This document shows, piece by piece, positions 10,301 to 22,800 of a DNA stretch of 54,036 nucleotides. A program made the position numbers and the translations under genes. The stretch is taken from positions 1-54,036 of the forward strand of contig JAENRP010000304.1 of the NCBI GenBank assembly GCA_024741835.1, written 5' to 3'. The stretch's first letter is position 1; the number at the start of each line of letters is the position of its first letter. The DNA comes from Diplocarpon mali. Taxonomy: Eukaryota > Ascomycota > Leotiomycetes > Helotiales > Drepanopezizaceae. The notes under the pieces were generated by a model, which was not told the origin of the DNA, made no database searches, and saw nothing but the letters and a program-made list of their open reading frames with translations.

Positions 10301-12950
10301 CTTTTATATAGCCTTTAGATCTCTATTTCTATTAAGTGGTATATATTGATTATACCCTTTGAAGTTATTAAAAGTTGCTCTATTATATTAAGTAGGAGCT
10401 ATAGGTACTTATGTTTTTTAATAATTAAGTGTTTCTCCTTGCCGATTATAAGTAAATTGTGCAGATTGTCGTATTTAGCTCCTATTTTATTAAGTTGTTA
10501 TAAGCAGATTAAAAATTGTATATCTACTTTTATAATTAAGAACTCTATAAGGCCTATTAGTATTCGAATAGTTATCTTGCCAATTGCATTTCGCGAACTT
10601 GCCCTAAAGGTAATTTTATGCTTTTTAGCGCTAAGTAGAGTTAGAACTGCGTCTTATATATTTTATAGGGCTTTGAATTGGTTAATTCCTCTTACATTTT
10701 TATTTAAAGCGCTTATATCGATTAGGAATCCTTAGAAGAATTGATCTATCTATTAGGTTATAAATACCTTAGGGTCTATTTGTATCGGTTTATTAACCCT
10801 TATTATTAAAAGGTATTTAGCCTTTTGCTTTTTAAGCTAATTAAGTATAGTTCTTAAGTTATACTCCTTTTCAAAAGCTAGGAATACTATAGTGAAGTTG
10901 ATATTACTATCCTTAAGGTCGCTACTTACTTAATCCTTCTCTTCTAAAGACGTTTCCTATTTATTCTTATTAATCCTATTGCCCTTTGAATATACTCCTT
11001 TATCTTCTTATAAAAGGTATACCTTATATATTTTATCTATTGGCTTATACCCTTTAGCTTATTAGCTTGCTATATAGTAAGACTTCTAGGCGGCTCTTTC
11101 TTCTTTTAAGTGCTTACTATTATAGCAGTCCTTTTTCTAGCATATAATACACCTTATATAGCCTGGCTTTAGTTAGAAGGTTATTCCTCTTTTATTACCT
11201 TAGGTAAACTTCATCTTTCTATTTGAAAAGTATGCTATAGATTGCCTTTGCTCTTTAGCTAAATGATATTAAGGTCTATTAGTAGCCGAACTAGGGTACT
11301 AGGGTCTAAATGGTCTGTCTTAAGCAACTACTCCTGCGCAAGTCTATAAGCTATCTAATAGAGCTAGAAACGTTGCTAATAGCTTAAAAAGTACTATTTG
11401 GAAGAGCCGATTCCTAGAAATACCTTATATAAGTCTATCTTTAATCGATCGATTGTTCCTTATACTAGTATATAGGCCTAATTGCAAGTTCTACAGCTCC
11501 TTAGTATAGTTTTTAAGTTAGGTTAAGATTAGTTTCCCCTTTTAATAGTCTTCTTATTAAAATAGGTCAAATATCAGCCGAAACTACCTCTTTAAGAATC
11601 TGCTACTTCTCTCTTCGGTCTTGTAATTGGCCCGAATGGCCTCTATTAGCTTAGCAAACTTAAAGTTCTTATTTTATAAGTACCGATAGTAGTATATCGA
11701 GGCCGAGTCTTATAGTATAAATGGAAAGGCTTTATACTATATACTCTAGTCTATTAAGGCTCTTTAGTATAAATTAGCGAATATATAAAGCTTCTTATTA
11801 AGGTGATCTTTCCTACCTAAGTACTAAGTCTCTTTAGTATATATCTTATTTAGATTTATAAGGGTTTTAGCCTAATCTAAAGTCAAAGGTTTCATAATAT
11901 ACTAAGATAGTTAAGCGTCGCTTTAGTTAAGGTTTAAAAGCACTTTTAAACCCTTCCTTATAATAAAGGGTAGTAATAATCTATCTCTCAATTGGATTAG
12001 CGGTATTAATATCAGATTTAGGATCTTTAAGTATTATAAGACTAAGGTCTATTTTAATCAAGGTTAATAAAGTATTCTTTTAAGATTATATTATTCAATT
12101 GTTTATCTTAGAGTATCTACTTTATATAAGTTATCTTATAAAGTGTTATTATTATATCTAAGGTATCCTTACTAAAGCGAGTCTTAGCGTAGTGTCTTCT
12201 ATTTAACTATAGTAACCCTTTAAGCAGGTAGCTCGCTTATTTATATAAACTTGGCAAATTCTAAAGTAGACCTTATTCCATATCTCAGAGATTATACTAT
12301 AATTAAGTTTAGTACTTCTCAAGTCTATAACTCTAGCTGGTCTTTTAGCTACTCATTTCCTTCTTAGTATACTATATTGAAAAGTACTTAGCTGATCGAA
12401 ACGCCCTTCTTATACTAAACGTATACTCTATAGTACTAAAGGTCATCCTTTAAATATTATTGAATATCCTTATCTAGCGATTTAAAGTCGCTAACTGTCT
12501 AATCTTAGAACTCCTTTTAAAAGTCCTTAGTAAGGTATAACCCTTTCCTTTTGCTATCTTATAATATCTTTCGAAAGTTCTTTATATATTAATCTTTTAG
12601 TCTAAGGGCCTCTTCGCTAGGTTGATCCTCCTAGGGTCTTATATCCCTTTCGAAGTCCTTTAGTATCTAGGGTTGCCTTAGATTAAGCGGTATTAATAGT
12701 CCCCCTTTAATTATTTCCTAATATTATCCGGATATTGCTCTACGCCCTAATAGGGTTTGAAAGAAGTCTGATATAGTTGTATTTTACGTATTATTATACT
12801 ATTATCTAATTGTAGTTAAGATACCGATTGCACTTTGGTTTTACCCTAATTATAATATATAATAGAACGCAGGTAAAAGAGGATAGTATCTACCTTTAAA
12901 GTAATAACTCTAGCTTAATTCGCATACCTTTCGCCTTTTCCCCTCTAATA
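7395..12950 (-). pseudogene. C1 copia gag-pol polyprotein, RIP-inactivated
   Basis: Read on the minus strand from the 5' LTR at 13088: gag (about 12950-11250); a Cys-containing knuckle-like region near 11165-11100; a protease-like I-D-I-S-A patch near 10710 where I-D-T-G-A is expected; integrase with N-x-D-F-N-Y-T-I-Y-I-N-I and Y-D-Y-S-T-N-F blocks (about 10300-9500); and an integrase C-terminal L-V-L-I-Y...G-G-Q-I-G-L-F-E-F domain near 9490-9430. RT includes G-I-Q-I-D-D-T-L near 8402-8378. RNase H has L-A-S-E-L-Y near 7830 and T-D-S-L-S-L-Y, ending near 7440. This matches a fungal copia subgroup. Dozens of TAA/TAG stops rule out function. Confidence 0.88.
8378..8402 (-). other. C1 RT active-site motif (x-D-D)
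   Basis: The minus-strand reading G-I-Q-I-D-D-T-L carries the two Asp residues of the RT catalytic box. In fungal copia elements of this type the motif is usually Q-T-D-D or similar rather than Y-V-D-D. Confidence 0.75.
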
Positions 12951-13087
12951 GTAACTGATATTACTTTATACATTTAGATTAGTATTTAAAATAAGCTGGA
13001 AATATAATTAAGTACTCTTTAAATCAAGAAAGAATTCTTTAGTTTAATAACCTTGCTATTTATAGTAAAGGTGCTACCACTAATTAG

Positions 13088-13386
13088 TATAGGTTCTATA
13101 CTAGTAATCGATATTCATATAAATATAGTTAAGTACTTATTATTAAAAAGAATCTATTATAATATCTGTCTATTTCTATATGATTAAGATAGTACCTTTA
13201 TACTTATAAATATCCTCCCTCTTATAGTCCTTCCTAGCTGTATATAGATATCCTTCCGAGGTCCTCCGGCTAAATAGCCGTCCGAAATATATACGAAACC
13301 CCTTATATTGCATATGGTATAGCTATATGGGATGACCCCAGGAACGAGGGCAGCTTGCCTCCTGCATAGGAATCTGCGTACCAATA
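13088..13386 (-). repeat. C1 5' LTR (299 bp)
   Basis: On the minus strand it starts TATTGGTACGCAG and ends CCTATA, and is followed by ctaattagtggtagcacc, which is not the initiator-tRNA PBS seen in A, D and E. Its CACGTG palindrome has been converted to catata by RIP. Confidence 0.93.
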
Positions 13387-13391
13387 GTTAA

Positions 13392-16300
13392 AGATGTAAA
13401 GCTAGAGTACAAAATGGCGGTAATGTAATATAATCTTATAATAGAAATGTAAAAAAGGAACAGGAGCTCCTATACTTAGTTATACTATTAGATTACTAAG
13501 ATAGTATACCCTATATTGCTCCGAGTAGTGCAATATGACTGCAAGGAAGCAGGGAAACTATCAATTCAATAGATCGTAGAGTACTTATGTAAGGAACTAG
13601 CCCCCTCTAAGGTTAGTATAATAGAGTCAATTTAGGAAGACTATAATAATAAGCTCTTTAAAATAAAGAGTAGCAAAGTAGAACTGAAGACCTGGCTTGC
13701 TAGCTTTAGGGAGATCTACTAAGAAGTATAAATGTATAGAATCCCAGAGGTTTAAGGCTCCCTTGCGATTATGAAGTTTCTATAGTCGGTTTACCGCTAG
13801 GCTCCTACTTAATCCTAGTAGACTTAGGCAAAGCTTATTAGAGATAATAAGCTAAGTCTAAAGTATAGAAAAGATATAGTCTACTATATTAATTAGTTCT
13901 TAAGCTTAATAGAGCGAAGCCTCGCAAGCTCTTTATTAAAGGCAACCCTTGGAGTATATGCCTCGCTTAAAGGAGTAGGCGATTATACTAATCTAGGAGT
14001 ACTAAGTAAAGGCAAGGCGAAGAAGACTCTTAAAGGGAGCGTTAAAAAGTGCTCTTGCCCTTAGGTCAAAAATCAATTTTAGAACCTAGAGGAGTGTAAT
14101 AGGCTGAAATACGCCTTAACTAGCGCTAAGGAAGGTACGCTTCGAAACCTTCCTAGCTATAATAAGGTTAAAAGAACGTATGAAAACCTTACTTCTTTAA
14201 AATAGAGAAAGCTTTAAGCTAAGCTCTCCTATATTAAATAAGCTTTTATAAATCAATTTAAGGAAAGAATATTTGCTAAAGCTTTAAAGAGCGGCAAATC
14301 TAAGATTATCGCTGCCCTCTTAGATCTAGCTCTCTTTAAAGACTTTACCCTAGGAATATACTCTACCCTTGGAGCTCCCTACGCTCTTTTAAATACAACC
14401 TTATTTGATAACTGCGCTGCAACGCACCTTATTAATCGAAAGGAGCTTTTAGTTCCTAGATTATTAAAAATCGCATATCCTTAGGACTATATAAAGGTAA
14501 GGAGCTCGAGTCTGCTAATAAGGAGGAAGGGTATACGTCTAATAAAAGGGGTTCTCGCTAATAGAGGAGACTTAGAGCTTAAGAATATAGCGCTTATAGA
14601 TAGGTTTAATATTAATATTATCTTAGAGCCTCTTTTAAAGAAGGCTAGGGTATAGTATATAGGCTTAGACGCGACGCTCTAAAGGGGTATAGTAGATAAT
14701 AATATAATTATAAAGCAGCTGGAGCGTAGGTTGAATGTTATAGTGTTTAAATATAAGCCTATCAACTTTTATAATACTCCTAACTTACTATACTATACTT
14801 AACTAACCTACTTAGCCTTCCCTACCTTATAATAGCGTTTGCAAAGCTAATATAAATCCTTAAGGAGCAGCGTATTCCTAAGAGCTAGGAACGATTCGGT
14901 AGATATTTAGTACCTTCGATTAAGCCATCTAAGAGCAAAGGCGCTTAAGAAGCTTATATTAAACGCAAGAGGGGTAAAGATCAAGGGGAAGCTATAAATC
15001 AATTATAAAGCTTGCGCTTAAGCAAAAGCTAAGTAAAAGCCTTTTAAAAGAGAGTCAGATTTTAAGGCTCTAAGACCGTTCTTTAAATACTCCTAGGACC
15101 TATTTAACTATAGCATATTAAGCCTCTCCTTAGAAAGCTGGCTTCTTCTAATTAAGGATAAATTTAATAGGAAGTTATTTAAATATACTCTACTTTATAA
15201 GTCCTTAACGCTAGTTCTAAGAGCTCTTCAATCTTTTAAAGTATAGGTAAAGTACTATTACTACCTCTCCTTATATATTTTAAGGAGCAATAATAATACC
15301 TTAGTATTTCCCTTATAAGAAGTATCGAAATATAAAGAGTAGTATAAAGCTAAAGGTATAAAGGTAGAAGTCACTCTATCCTATACTTATAAATTAAATA
15401 GAGCCTTTAAGAGAGCAGGAGTAGAGATCATTAAAAAGGCACTTACTATACTAATCTCTGCTAACCTCCTAGAGCACCTATATCCTAAAGCCGTACTAGC
15501 TGTAATATACCTTTATAATATTGGCCTATTAAAGCGCAAGAGATGGAAGAATTCAAATAAGGTACTTTAGCTTTAGTTTAGATAATACTTTAAGTAGTAT
15601 AATCCGCAGATCACTATAAAGCTTACTACTGATTTAAAACCAGAATAGGGGGGTATAAAAGCGTATAAAGCGCGCATATACCTATTAGTAAAAGAGAGGA
15701 AAGCTTTAAAGAATAAGAGAGCTTTTAAAACTATGTCATAAGGGCATATTAGATACTTAGTTAGTTACTATACTACTAATATATATAGGATCTAAGTGCT
15801 TAAGCTTTGAAAGGTTATAATCTCCTAAAACGTCAAGTTTAATAAGTCCAAATTCTACTTTAAGGAGTATAAAAAGGTAGCTGGCTACCTGCTCCTAATA
15901 ATTAAGGAGATTATGCAAATGATCGAAGAGGAGGAGAAGGAAGCTTAAGATATTAAGTTAATTATTAAGAATATAGAAGGAGCTTTGGATAAGCAACCTA
16001 TAGATAACCTAATAAAGGGTAAGCCTATTAATCTTTTACTAATAAAAGCTTTAAACTCAGATCTATCAAGGGCTATCGTCCCCTATAAGGCTACTTATAG
16101 CGTTTCTACCTTAGCTACTTAGGAGCAGCTGCCTAATAGCAAAGGGTTAGACGCTTTAAGACAACTGTCAATAGTTGGAAGGAGCGTCGAAAGCGATATT
16201 ATAAATGCTAGTTCTGCTAGGGAGCGCAATACTAGGCCTTTAGTTACTATATAGACTAAGCAATCGCAAGGGTAAGAGCAGGCCCCTTAATTACTAGAAG

Positions 16301-18370
16301 CTCTACTATAGGCAACTGGTAAAGAAGCACGCTAGCTCTTATTAAAAGTACCGATCGATCGGGAGCTATACTAGGATATAGAAGCTCTTAAGGATAATAC
16401 CGAAAGAGGGAGTTCTTTAAAACTAATAGAAGCTTAGCCTAAAGTACTTAATATAAGGGCCTTCCGAAAACGCAAGAAGCCTAATAAGGAGTTGGAAATG
16501 ATACTTATACTGCTTTATAGGTTAAAAAGGAAAAGAGGGAGTAGGAATGCTATATATGCAATATATATTAAGGATCTCTTGCTAGCCTTTAAAGAACTTA
16601 AAATATATTAGTTAGAGTAGGTAAATAGCTTTATATCGACTTTCTAGCTAAGTTAGGAGCCTGCGAGAACTAATAGAGAAAAGTATAAAGTAGTATATTG
16701 CGTTATTGCTGCAGTAACTTAATCTAAAAGCTTTAAAGGAAACTCTACCCTTCTAATTCCACCTTAAGATAAGCTTCCTAAAGCGCTAACTTACTAAAAG
16801 GAGCTTGCAAATCACCCTTTCGGAAAGCAATTTAAAGAAGGAGCTAGAATTAAGATTAAGAACCTAGAAGCGCGCAATTGCTAAAGAGTGATTAATAGAA
16901 GCAAGGCTACTATAAGGCCTATACTACTAAAGTGGGTCTTTAACTATAAGCTAAGCTCCTCTAAGGAGATTAGCCGCTTTAGGTCAAGAATAGTAGTAAA
17001 GGGAGATCTTTAAAAGGAAGCTTCTATTTTCTCTACCTATGCTATAATGCTTGCATTAAGATCTTTTAAGGTTATAATAGCGATAGCCGCTAAATTCGAT
17101 ATAAAGCTCCGATAGTTCGATATTATTAACGCCTTTATAAATGCTAAGAGAGACCTTTAGAGCGCGCCAGTTGTTTGCTTCTTGCCAGATAGTTAAAAGC
17201 AGAAAGATAAGGTAGTAGAGCTCGATCGAGCCTTATACGGCCTTTAAGACTCCTTAGCGCTTTAGTACAGGGATTTTACTAGTACTCTTAAGTCTCTGAA
17301 GCTTACCCCTTTTAATAAGGAGCCTTGCATATTCGTTAATAAAGAGAGGACTATATTTATAGCCTTTTATATTAATAATATATAAGTAATATACTACTCC
17401 TCTTATATAAAAGAAGCTTAGAAGACTATAGAAAGACTACGCGAAGTATACGAATTGATAGCTATAAGAGATGTTAAGTGGTTCTTAAGGGTAAGAGTCT
17501 CTTAAGATAGGAAGTAGGGTATAATTACTCTGCTCTATAACGCTTATATTAAGAAGATGGCAAAGAGGTTCGGCCTTAATATAAGGCGTTTCCTTAGTAC
17601 GCTGCTCTCCTACTTCGAACTTAAAAAGAACTATAAAACAGCTCCTTATTCGAGAATTAAGGAGTTCTAGGAAAAAGTAGGCTCCGCCTTATATATAGCT
17701 ATTATACTATACTTAGATATAGCTTTTGCAATCGCTTAGCTATCTTATTTCTATATAAACCTAAGCTTTGAATACCTTAAAGCTATCAATTAGACAATTT
17801 GCTACCTTTTTAGTATACGCTTCTTAAGAATCACTTATAGTCGATTTAGCAGATCAAATAACCTAATAGTATTATTAGATACTTCCTTTATAAATGATCC
17901 AGAGATAAGGCGCTCCTTTTACAGTTTTATTATATTCCTATTTAAAGGAGCAATCATTTGGAAGGCCTTGAAGCAACCGACAGTTACTACTTCTACTATA
18001 GAGGCTAAGCTCTTAGGAGTAGCGCATATAGCAAAGGAGATAATAGCTTTAAGAAGGTTCTTTAAGGAAATATAGCTTAAGGTAGAAGCTCTATAGTCCA
18101 TATTTTACAATAATCAATAGATAATATAGCTTATTATAAGAGACTCTTAAAGGATTTCTACAAAGCTCTGATATATTAATATATATAATATATAGCTATA
18201 ATAGGAGCACTAAAAAGGGAGCTTTTAAGTGGCCTTTCTTCCTACTAAGGATATGCACGCTAATAGCCTTACTAAAAACATTCTTTAATAAAAGTTCGAA
18301 AGCTTTATTAAGCTTTTAAACCTTTAAGACGCAAGAGGTCTAGTCGAGAAGCTAGCATTTTAAATGCTCT
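13392..18370 (+). pseudogene. B1 copia gag-pol, main piece
   Basis: Continues the gag frame from 5328. A Cys/His knuckle-like motif C-S-C-P-x-V-K-N-Q-F ... E-E-C lies at about 14050-14100. The protease appears as F-D-N-C-A-A-T-H-L near 14405-14435, an aspartic site in this fungal copia subgroup. A GAG-pre-integrase-like Y-L-R-L-S-H-L-R-A-K-A-L is near 14910. RT has K-W-V-F-N-Y near 16930, S-T-Y near 17035 and an F-Y-I-N-N-I box near 17365, where Asp-Asp has become Asn-Asn. RNase H has T-I-E-A-K-L-L-G near 17995 and the C-terminus is near 18370. It lies in the same subgroup as E pol. Stops are nearly all TAA/TAG. Confidence 0.85.
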
Positions 18371-18474
18371 ATAATTCTTTCATATCTCCTTTATAATAGC
18401 AAGTGGGAAGGAAGCGTAAGATAGGGTTCAATTTTCCTTATACTAATATATAAGAAGGCTTAAAACCAACTCCC

Positions 18475-19398
18475 TTAGATAATCAGAACCTCTAATAGCT
18501 TTGCGAATAATATAAGGGCGCGTCCTTACTAAGAAGCAACCGACTCCTCCGGTAGTATAGCCCTAGGAGCCGCCTAAGGAGCAACGCCAGGAACAACTAT
18601 AGGTATACTATAAGCTACTGCAAGGGCAGGAGCCTTAAAAGCCTCTATAAAGCAAGCGGCGAGGCTAAGAGGTGCTATAATCGGCGGCAGGAGCTCCTAA
18701 GCCACTGGTTCTAGGAAGCTATTAGCTATAGTATAAGAAAGCTTATAATTAACGTACCCTCCGACGATACTACCTCTTCTATCTCTCTTTAGCGCGCCTT
18801 CCGAAGCTCCTCTCTTACCTTCCTTTTAATAGCAGCAAGGCCCTAAACTGCTTATTAGTAGTAAACCACCTAGAGAGAGCTTAAGAATATACTATAGTAT
18901 TACTATCGTTCTCCTTTAATAAGAATATATAATCTTCCTACGCCTCTAAGGCGCTAATAGGAAGCTCCTAGCACGCGTAGCCTCCCTTTGTATAACGAAA
19001 GCAGCGTACTCCTACTATGCTATTAAAGTATATACTAGCCGACTTCCTAGCTAGGAAGCTTTAAATGTATCCCTTATATAGTATATTCCTTATTAGCCCT
19101 TGCTTTGGCTTATAGCAGGAGGAGGGAGCTATAGAGGGGACCGCCGGTATTCTAGGAACTATGGCCTAGGGGGTGGCGAGGAGGGAAGGGGGCGCGCTCC
19201 CTCTTAAGGGTATTATTATATCGAACGTCTTAGGCGCGTTATTATCTTACTATCTGCTGCATTAAGAAGCTCTAAGCTATGTTCAGGTATGACGACTTCG
19301 CTAGAAGTCTATTAGCAGGAGTAAGGGAGCATAAGCAGGAAGCGTATAGTAGTAGCCCTAGTAGGGCGCTCCTTAAAGTTATTATTACTATTCTCCAT
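18475..19398 (-). pseudogene. B1 antisense accessory ORF
   Basis: The minus-strand frame starts at an ATG (19398, M-E-N-S-N-N-N) and runs about 300 codons with no TGA; all in-frame stops are TAA/TAG explainable as former Gln codons. Protein-like blocks include P-E-H-S-L-E-L-L-N-A-A-D, R-L-R-R-S-I, Q-R-E-A-T-R-A-R-S-F and G-A-L-K-R-D-R-R-G-S-I. The region is visibly more GC-rich than the pol genes. It occupies the same slot as the antisense ORFs of C, E and F, between pol and the 3' LTR and convergent to pol. I find no clear Cys cluster and do not recognise the family. The plus strand is also TGA-poor here but less protein-like. The end is placed at the TAA at 18475 and is uncertain. Confidence 0.55.
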
Positions 19399-19685
19399 TT
19401 TTTAAAGTGATTATTTAAAGAAGTATAAGGAAGGAAAGCTTTATAAGGAAAAACGCGTACTTTTATAGGCGCGCTGCCTTTATTAACTTTCCTTTATTAC
19501 CTAATTTAGCTTCTATTCTATAGAGGAAGCACCTAGAACGCGCTTCCTCTTTCATTTATTATAGCTTTATCAAGCAATTTTCATTATTCTAAAAGCTAAG
19601 GAGTATAATAAAGGAGTCTTATATACTAGATCTAGCGCTAGTTATAGCTAAGCCTAGCTAAGAGCTGCTTCTTACCTAAGGGATA
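19399..19685. other. B1 segment between antisense ORF and 3' LTR
   Basis: No gene seen. It would contain the promoter and leader of the antisense ORF if expressed. A short purine run aaggga abuts the LTR (about 19677-19682), the polypurine-tract position. Confidence 0.45.
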
Positions 19686-19857
19686 TATTGCGCTATAAGG
19701 AGCCTTAGGCGCTAAGGCCTTTGAGGACTGGCTTATGTAATGTACCCCTGAAGTGGCCACGGAGCACTTCTATAAAGGGAGCTCAGATATACAGTTAGAG
19801 TAGAATTTTACAAGCTTCTGCCACCACTGAGAATCCACCTCTAAATACAGCACGACA
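19686..19857 (+). repeat. B1 3' LTR (172 bp)
   Basis: Runs from TATTGCGCT (TG became TA) to GCACGACA. It aligns with 4592-4760, and the following atagg equals the 5-bp sequence before 4592, proving that this is the 3' LTR of B1 and not the 5' LTR of the copia genes that follow. Confidence 0.93.
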
Positions 19858-19862
19858 ATAGG

Positions 19863-22800
19863 TCTTTAAGACCGTTGATAGAACGCTCTTAGCTTCTGCG
19901 ATAGCCTAAGTATAAATCCAAGCTAAGAAGCTCTCTTCCTTAATACCTAATAGAGATACTCCTATAAGTGGAACCTTTACTAACGACCTATATGCTAATT
20001 TGGTAAACTAGCAACTCTTACTCTAAGGCCTAGTATCTATTTTAAAGTATGATATTACGCCTTCTAATAAGGCTATTCAATCTTAGATAAGGCTCTAATA
20101 CCGCAATATATTATATTAAGGCAAGACTAAGAGAACTAATACTTAGCAGTAGATCTGAAAGTAGTAGGAGGTATACTACTTAATAGAATAACACAATCTT
20201 CTTAAGATTAAAGGGAGATTAAGAATTACTGACTTTTTAAACTTAGTTATAATAAAGATCAATCTGAGTTAAGCGACTCGCTTAAAGGAGGAAATCATTA
20301 CTAATAAGCAAATAGGAACCCTATATAAGTATAACCTAATGCAGCTAAGCCGCGCCTTAGCAGGCATTAAATCTAATAAAGCGATCGATAATAAAGGACT
20401 AGTAGTTTTTACTACTTAAGAGTCTTTCTTAAATGCCGAAACCCCTTTGCAAGCTTTAGCAAGCAGCTCTTGAAATCGCTTTATAAGCTCTAAAAGGGAG
20501 ATTAGGCCTAAGTGCCCTTGTAAAGGCTTTAAAAATCACTATTAGAAGCCCTAGGACTATCGGAAACTATTATATGCTATAAATAGGCGTAAGGAAAATA
20601 TAAAGGTTCTCCCTTTATAAGAGGAGGTCCTATGAATACAAAAGGCGTTAAACGCAGGAGACTAGTTCAAGGGTCTCTAAGTATAGCTTAAGGAGAATAA
20701 TATTGCGGTAATAGCGATTGATAAATTCAAAGGAAAGGCTTTAGCCTTTAAGGAGGATAGTTTAAATAATAAAAGGGAGAACTCACCAGTCTTTATAATA
20801 ATAGATCCCTTTACCTTTAATACTTTTAAAGAATCGTTTAATATCTACTACCTCTTTAAGCTAGAACGCTACTTACTCTCCTTAAGTATGCTCCTTAATA
20901 ATTGCGCAGCTACTTATATCGTTCATTTAAAGGATTTACTTATCGCAGGCACCTTTAAGCCTTCTGGCGACTTATAGTAATATATTAAAGTAGGTACCTT
21001 AAGACTCTTAATCATTAGGAGAGGTAATAGATATATAGCGGACTCTCTTTTATAGTATAACGGCTTTCCTATAGGAATAATGCTTTATAATATTGCTATT
21101 ATAAAGGAGTTTATTATTAATATTATCTTAAAGAGGCTCTTTGCGAATAAGGGTTTTTAATACTCTAGAGTAGACCTCACTTTGCGCTTTAGGAGCATTA
21201 GAGACTCTATAAAGTAAGCTTAGTTAAAGCGTTACTATAATCTCGTTTTCTTTAAATATAAGCCTATTAACTATTTAGATCTTTTAAATATGCTTTAATA
21301 TAACTTCTCTACTTTAATAGCGTTTCTTATAGCTAAGACAATGCTTTATAATAGGTTCTAGTCTAGCTATATACTTACTAAGGTATAGGATAATAATACG
21401 TATACTTAGCACCTTTGCGCTAGCTACTTAGGTGCAGAGGCTCTTTAAGCGCTAGTCAAGTGCACTAGGGGAGTGAAGATCAGGGGAATATAGAGGCTAG
21501 AGTGCCCTATATATATAATAGCGTCTACTAGGCAAGTTATTTCTTATACTACCTTTAAGAACCAATCTCTAAGGCCCTTCTTTAAGATCTCCTAGGATCT
21601 TTTTAACTTTCTAAACAACTTATATAATAGTTGCTTATAGGTTCTTTTAATTAAAGATAAGTATAATAGTATACTTTAGATATTCCTATTAAGATCGAAG
21701 GGCAAAGACGTAGTTATAAAGGTCCTTTAGGCCTTTAAAGTATAGGTGAAACGCTAATATATGCTTTCTATTTGCAAGATTAAGTAAGATAATAATACTT
21801 TAGTAATCTCCTTAAGGGAAGACTCTCTTATAAAGTACTAAAGATAGGTAAAAGAGGAGGGAATCGATTTAGAGCTTACTCCTACCTATATATACTAACT
21901 TAATAGAGGCGTAGAGCAAGTAAGAAGGGAGTTGATTAAACGCTCTATTAAAATAAGGATCTATATAAGACTTCTAGTAAGCCTTTGGCCAAAGGTTATA
22001 GAAGCTACTATATACCTTTATAATATCTCCTTACTTGCTAAGAAGAAGATGATCTTATTAAGCAAGGCTCTTTATAATTAGTTTAAGTAGTATTTTCGAT
22101 TTTATAAGCTATTGCTTATTAAGTAGATAATAGCAAGCTTAAAGCCTAACTGGAGTTGCGTTTATATATATAGCGCTTATATATATCCTTTAATTAAAGA
22201 GAGGGAGGTAGGAAGGGACCGCTGAACCTTTAAAATTAAACTATAAGGGCACTTAAGTTACTTAATTAGATATATTACCTTTAATATTTATAGAATCTGG
22301 GTTCTTATGCTTTAGTAAGTAATAATAACTTATAATATCAAATTTAATAAGTCTCTCTTTTATAGTTTAAAAGCTAAGCGCGTAAATCCTATATTACGCT
22401 AGGAACTTAAGATAACCCTTTAATTGATTAGAGAGGGAAAGGGAGCTTAAGACGCTAAGTTCGAAGGCATTTTTAAGGAATCGGAGCTTATCGCAAGGTC
22501 AAATGCAATTGCCGCAAAAGAAGCCGCTATATAAGAAGAGCCTATATTATAGACTAATGCTATTCTATAGCCTTTAACTAATAATATAAAAGGCCTTAAC
22601 TTAAATCTAAATTCTTTAAGAGACCTACTTAAAAACTCAAGGGTAGAAGCAAGCGAACTAAAAGCTACTTCGCCAATCTTTAAAAAGGCAAATAGCAATT
22701 AGAGCTTAGGGGTAATAATTCCCTATAAAGGCCCTATTAAAGAAGGAACTATAGAAGACTCTAAAGGAGTCTTTAAAGATAAGTTCTATAAGGCGATCGG

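Larger units (their letters stand above)
5329..13386 (-). mobile_element. C1: full-length minus-strand copia element (8058 bp) inserted in B1 gag
   Basis: Two 299-bp LTRs (5329-5627 and 13088-13386) and identical TSDs gttaa (5324-5328, 13387-13391) define it. gag-pol runs on the minus strand, so 13088-13386 is the 5' LTR. An antisense (plus-strand) ORF lies between the pol end and the 3' LTR. C2 (35732-43785, 8054 bp) is a collinear copy, and C3 (52401 onward) is a third copy in the opposite orientation. Confidence 0.94.
4592..19857 (+). mobile_element. B1: full-length copia element (about 7.2 kb) in E, carrying nested C1
   Basis: LTRs at 4592-4760 and 19686-19857 are flanked by identical 5-bp TSDs atagg (4587-4591 and 19858-19862). 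After subtracting C1 plus one TSD copy the element is about 7.2 kb. Its order is 5' LTR, gag-pol (plus), antisense ORF (minus), 3' LTR, the same plan as E. The 169-172-bp LTRs keep many CpA/TpG sites and look far less RIP-mutated than the interior. Confidence 0.92.
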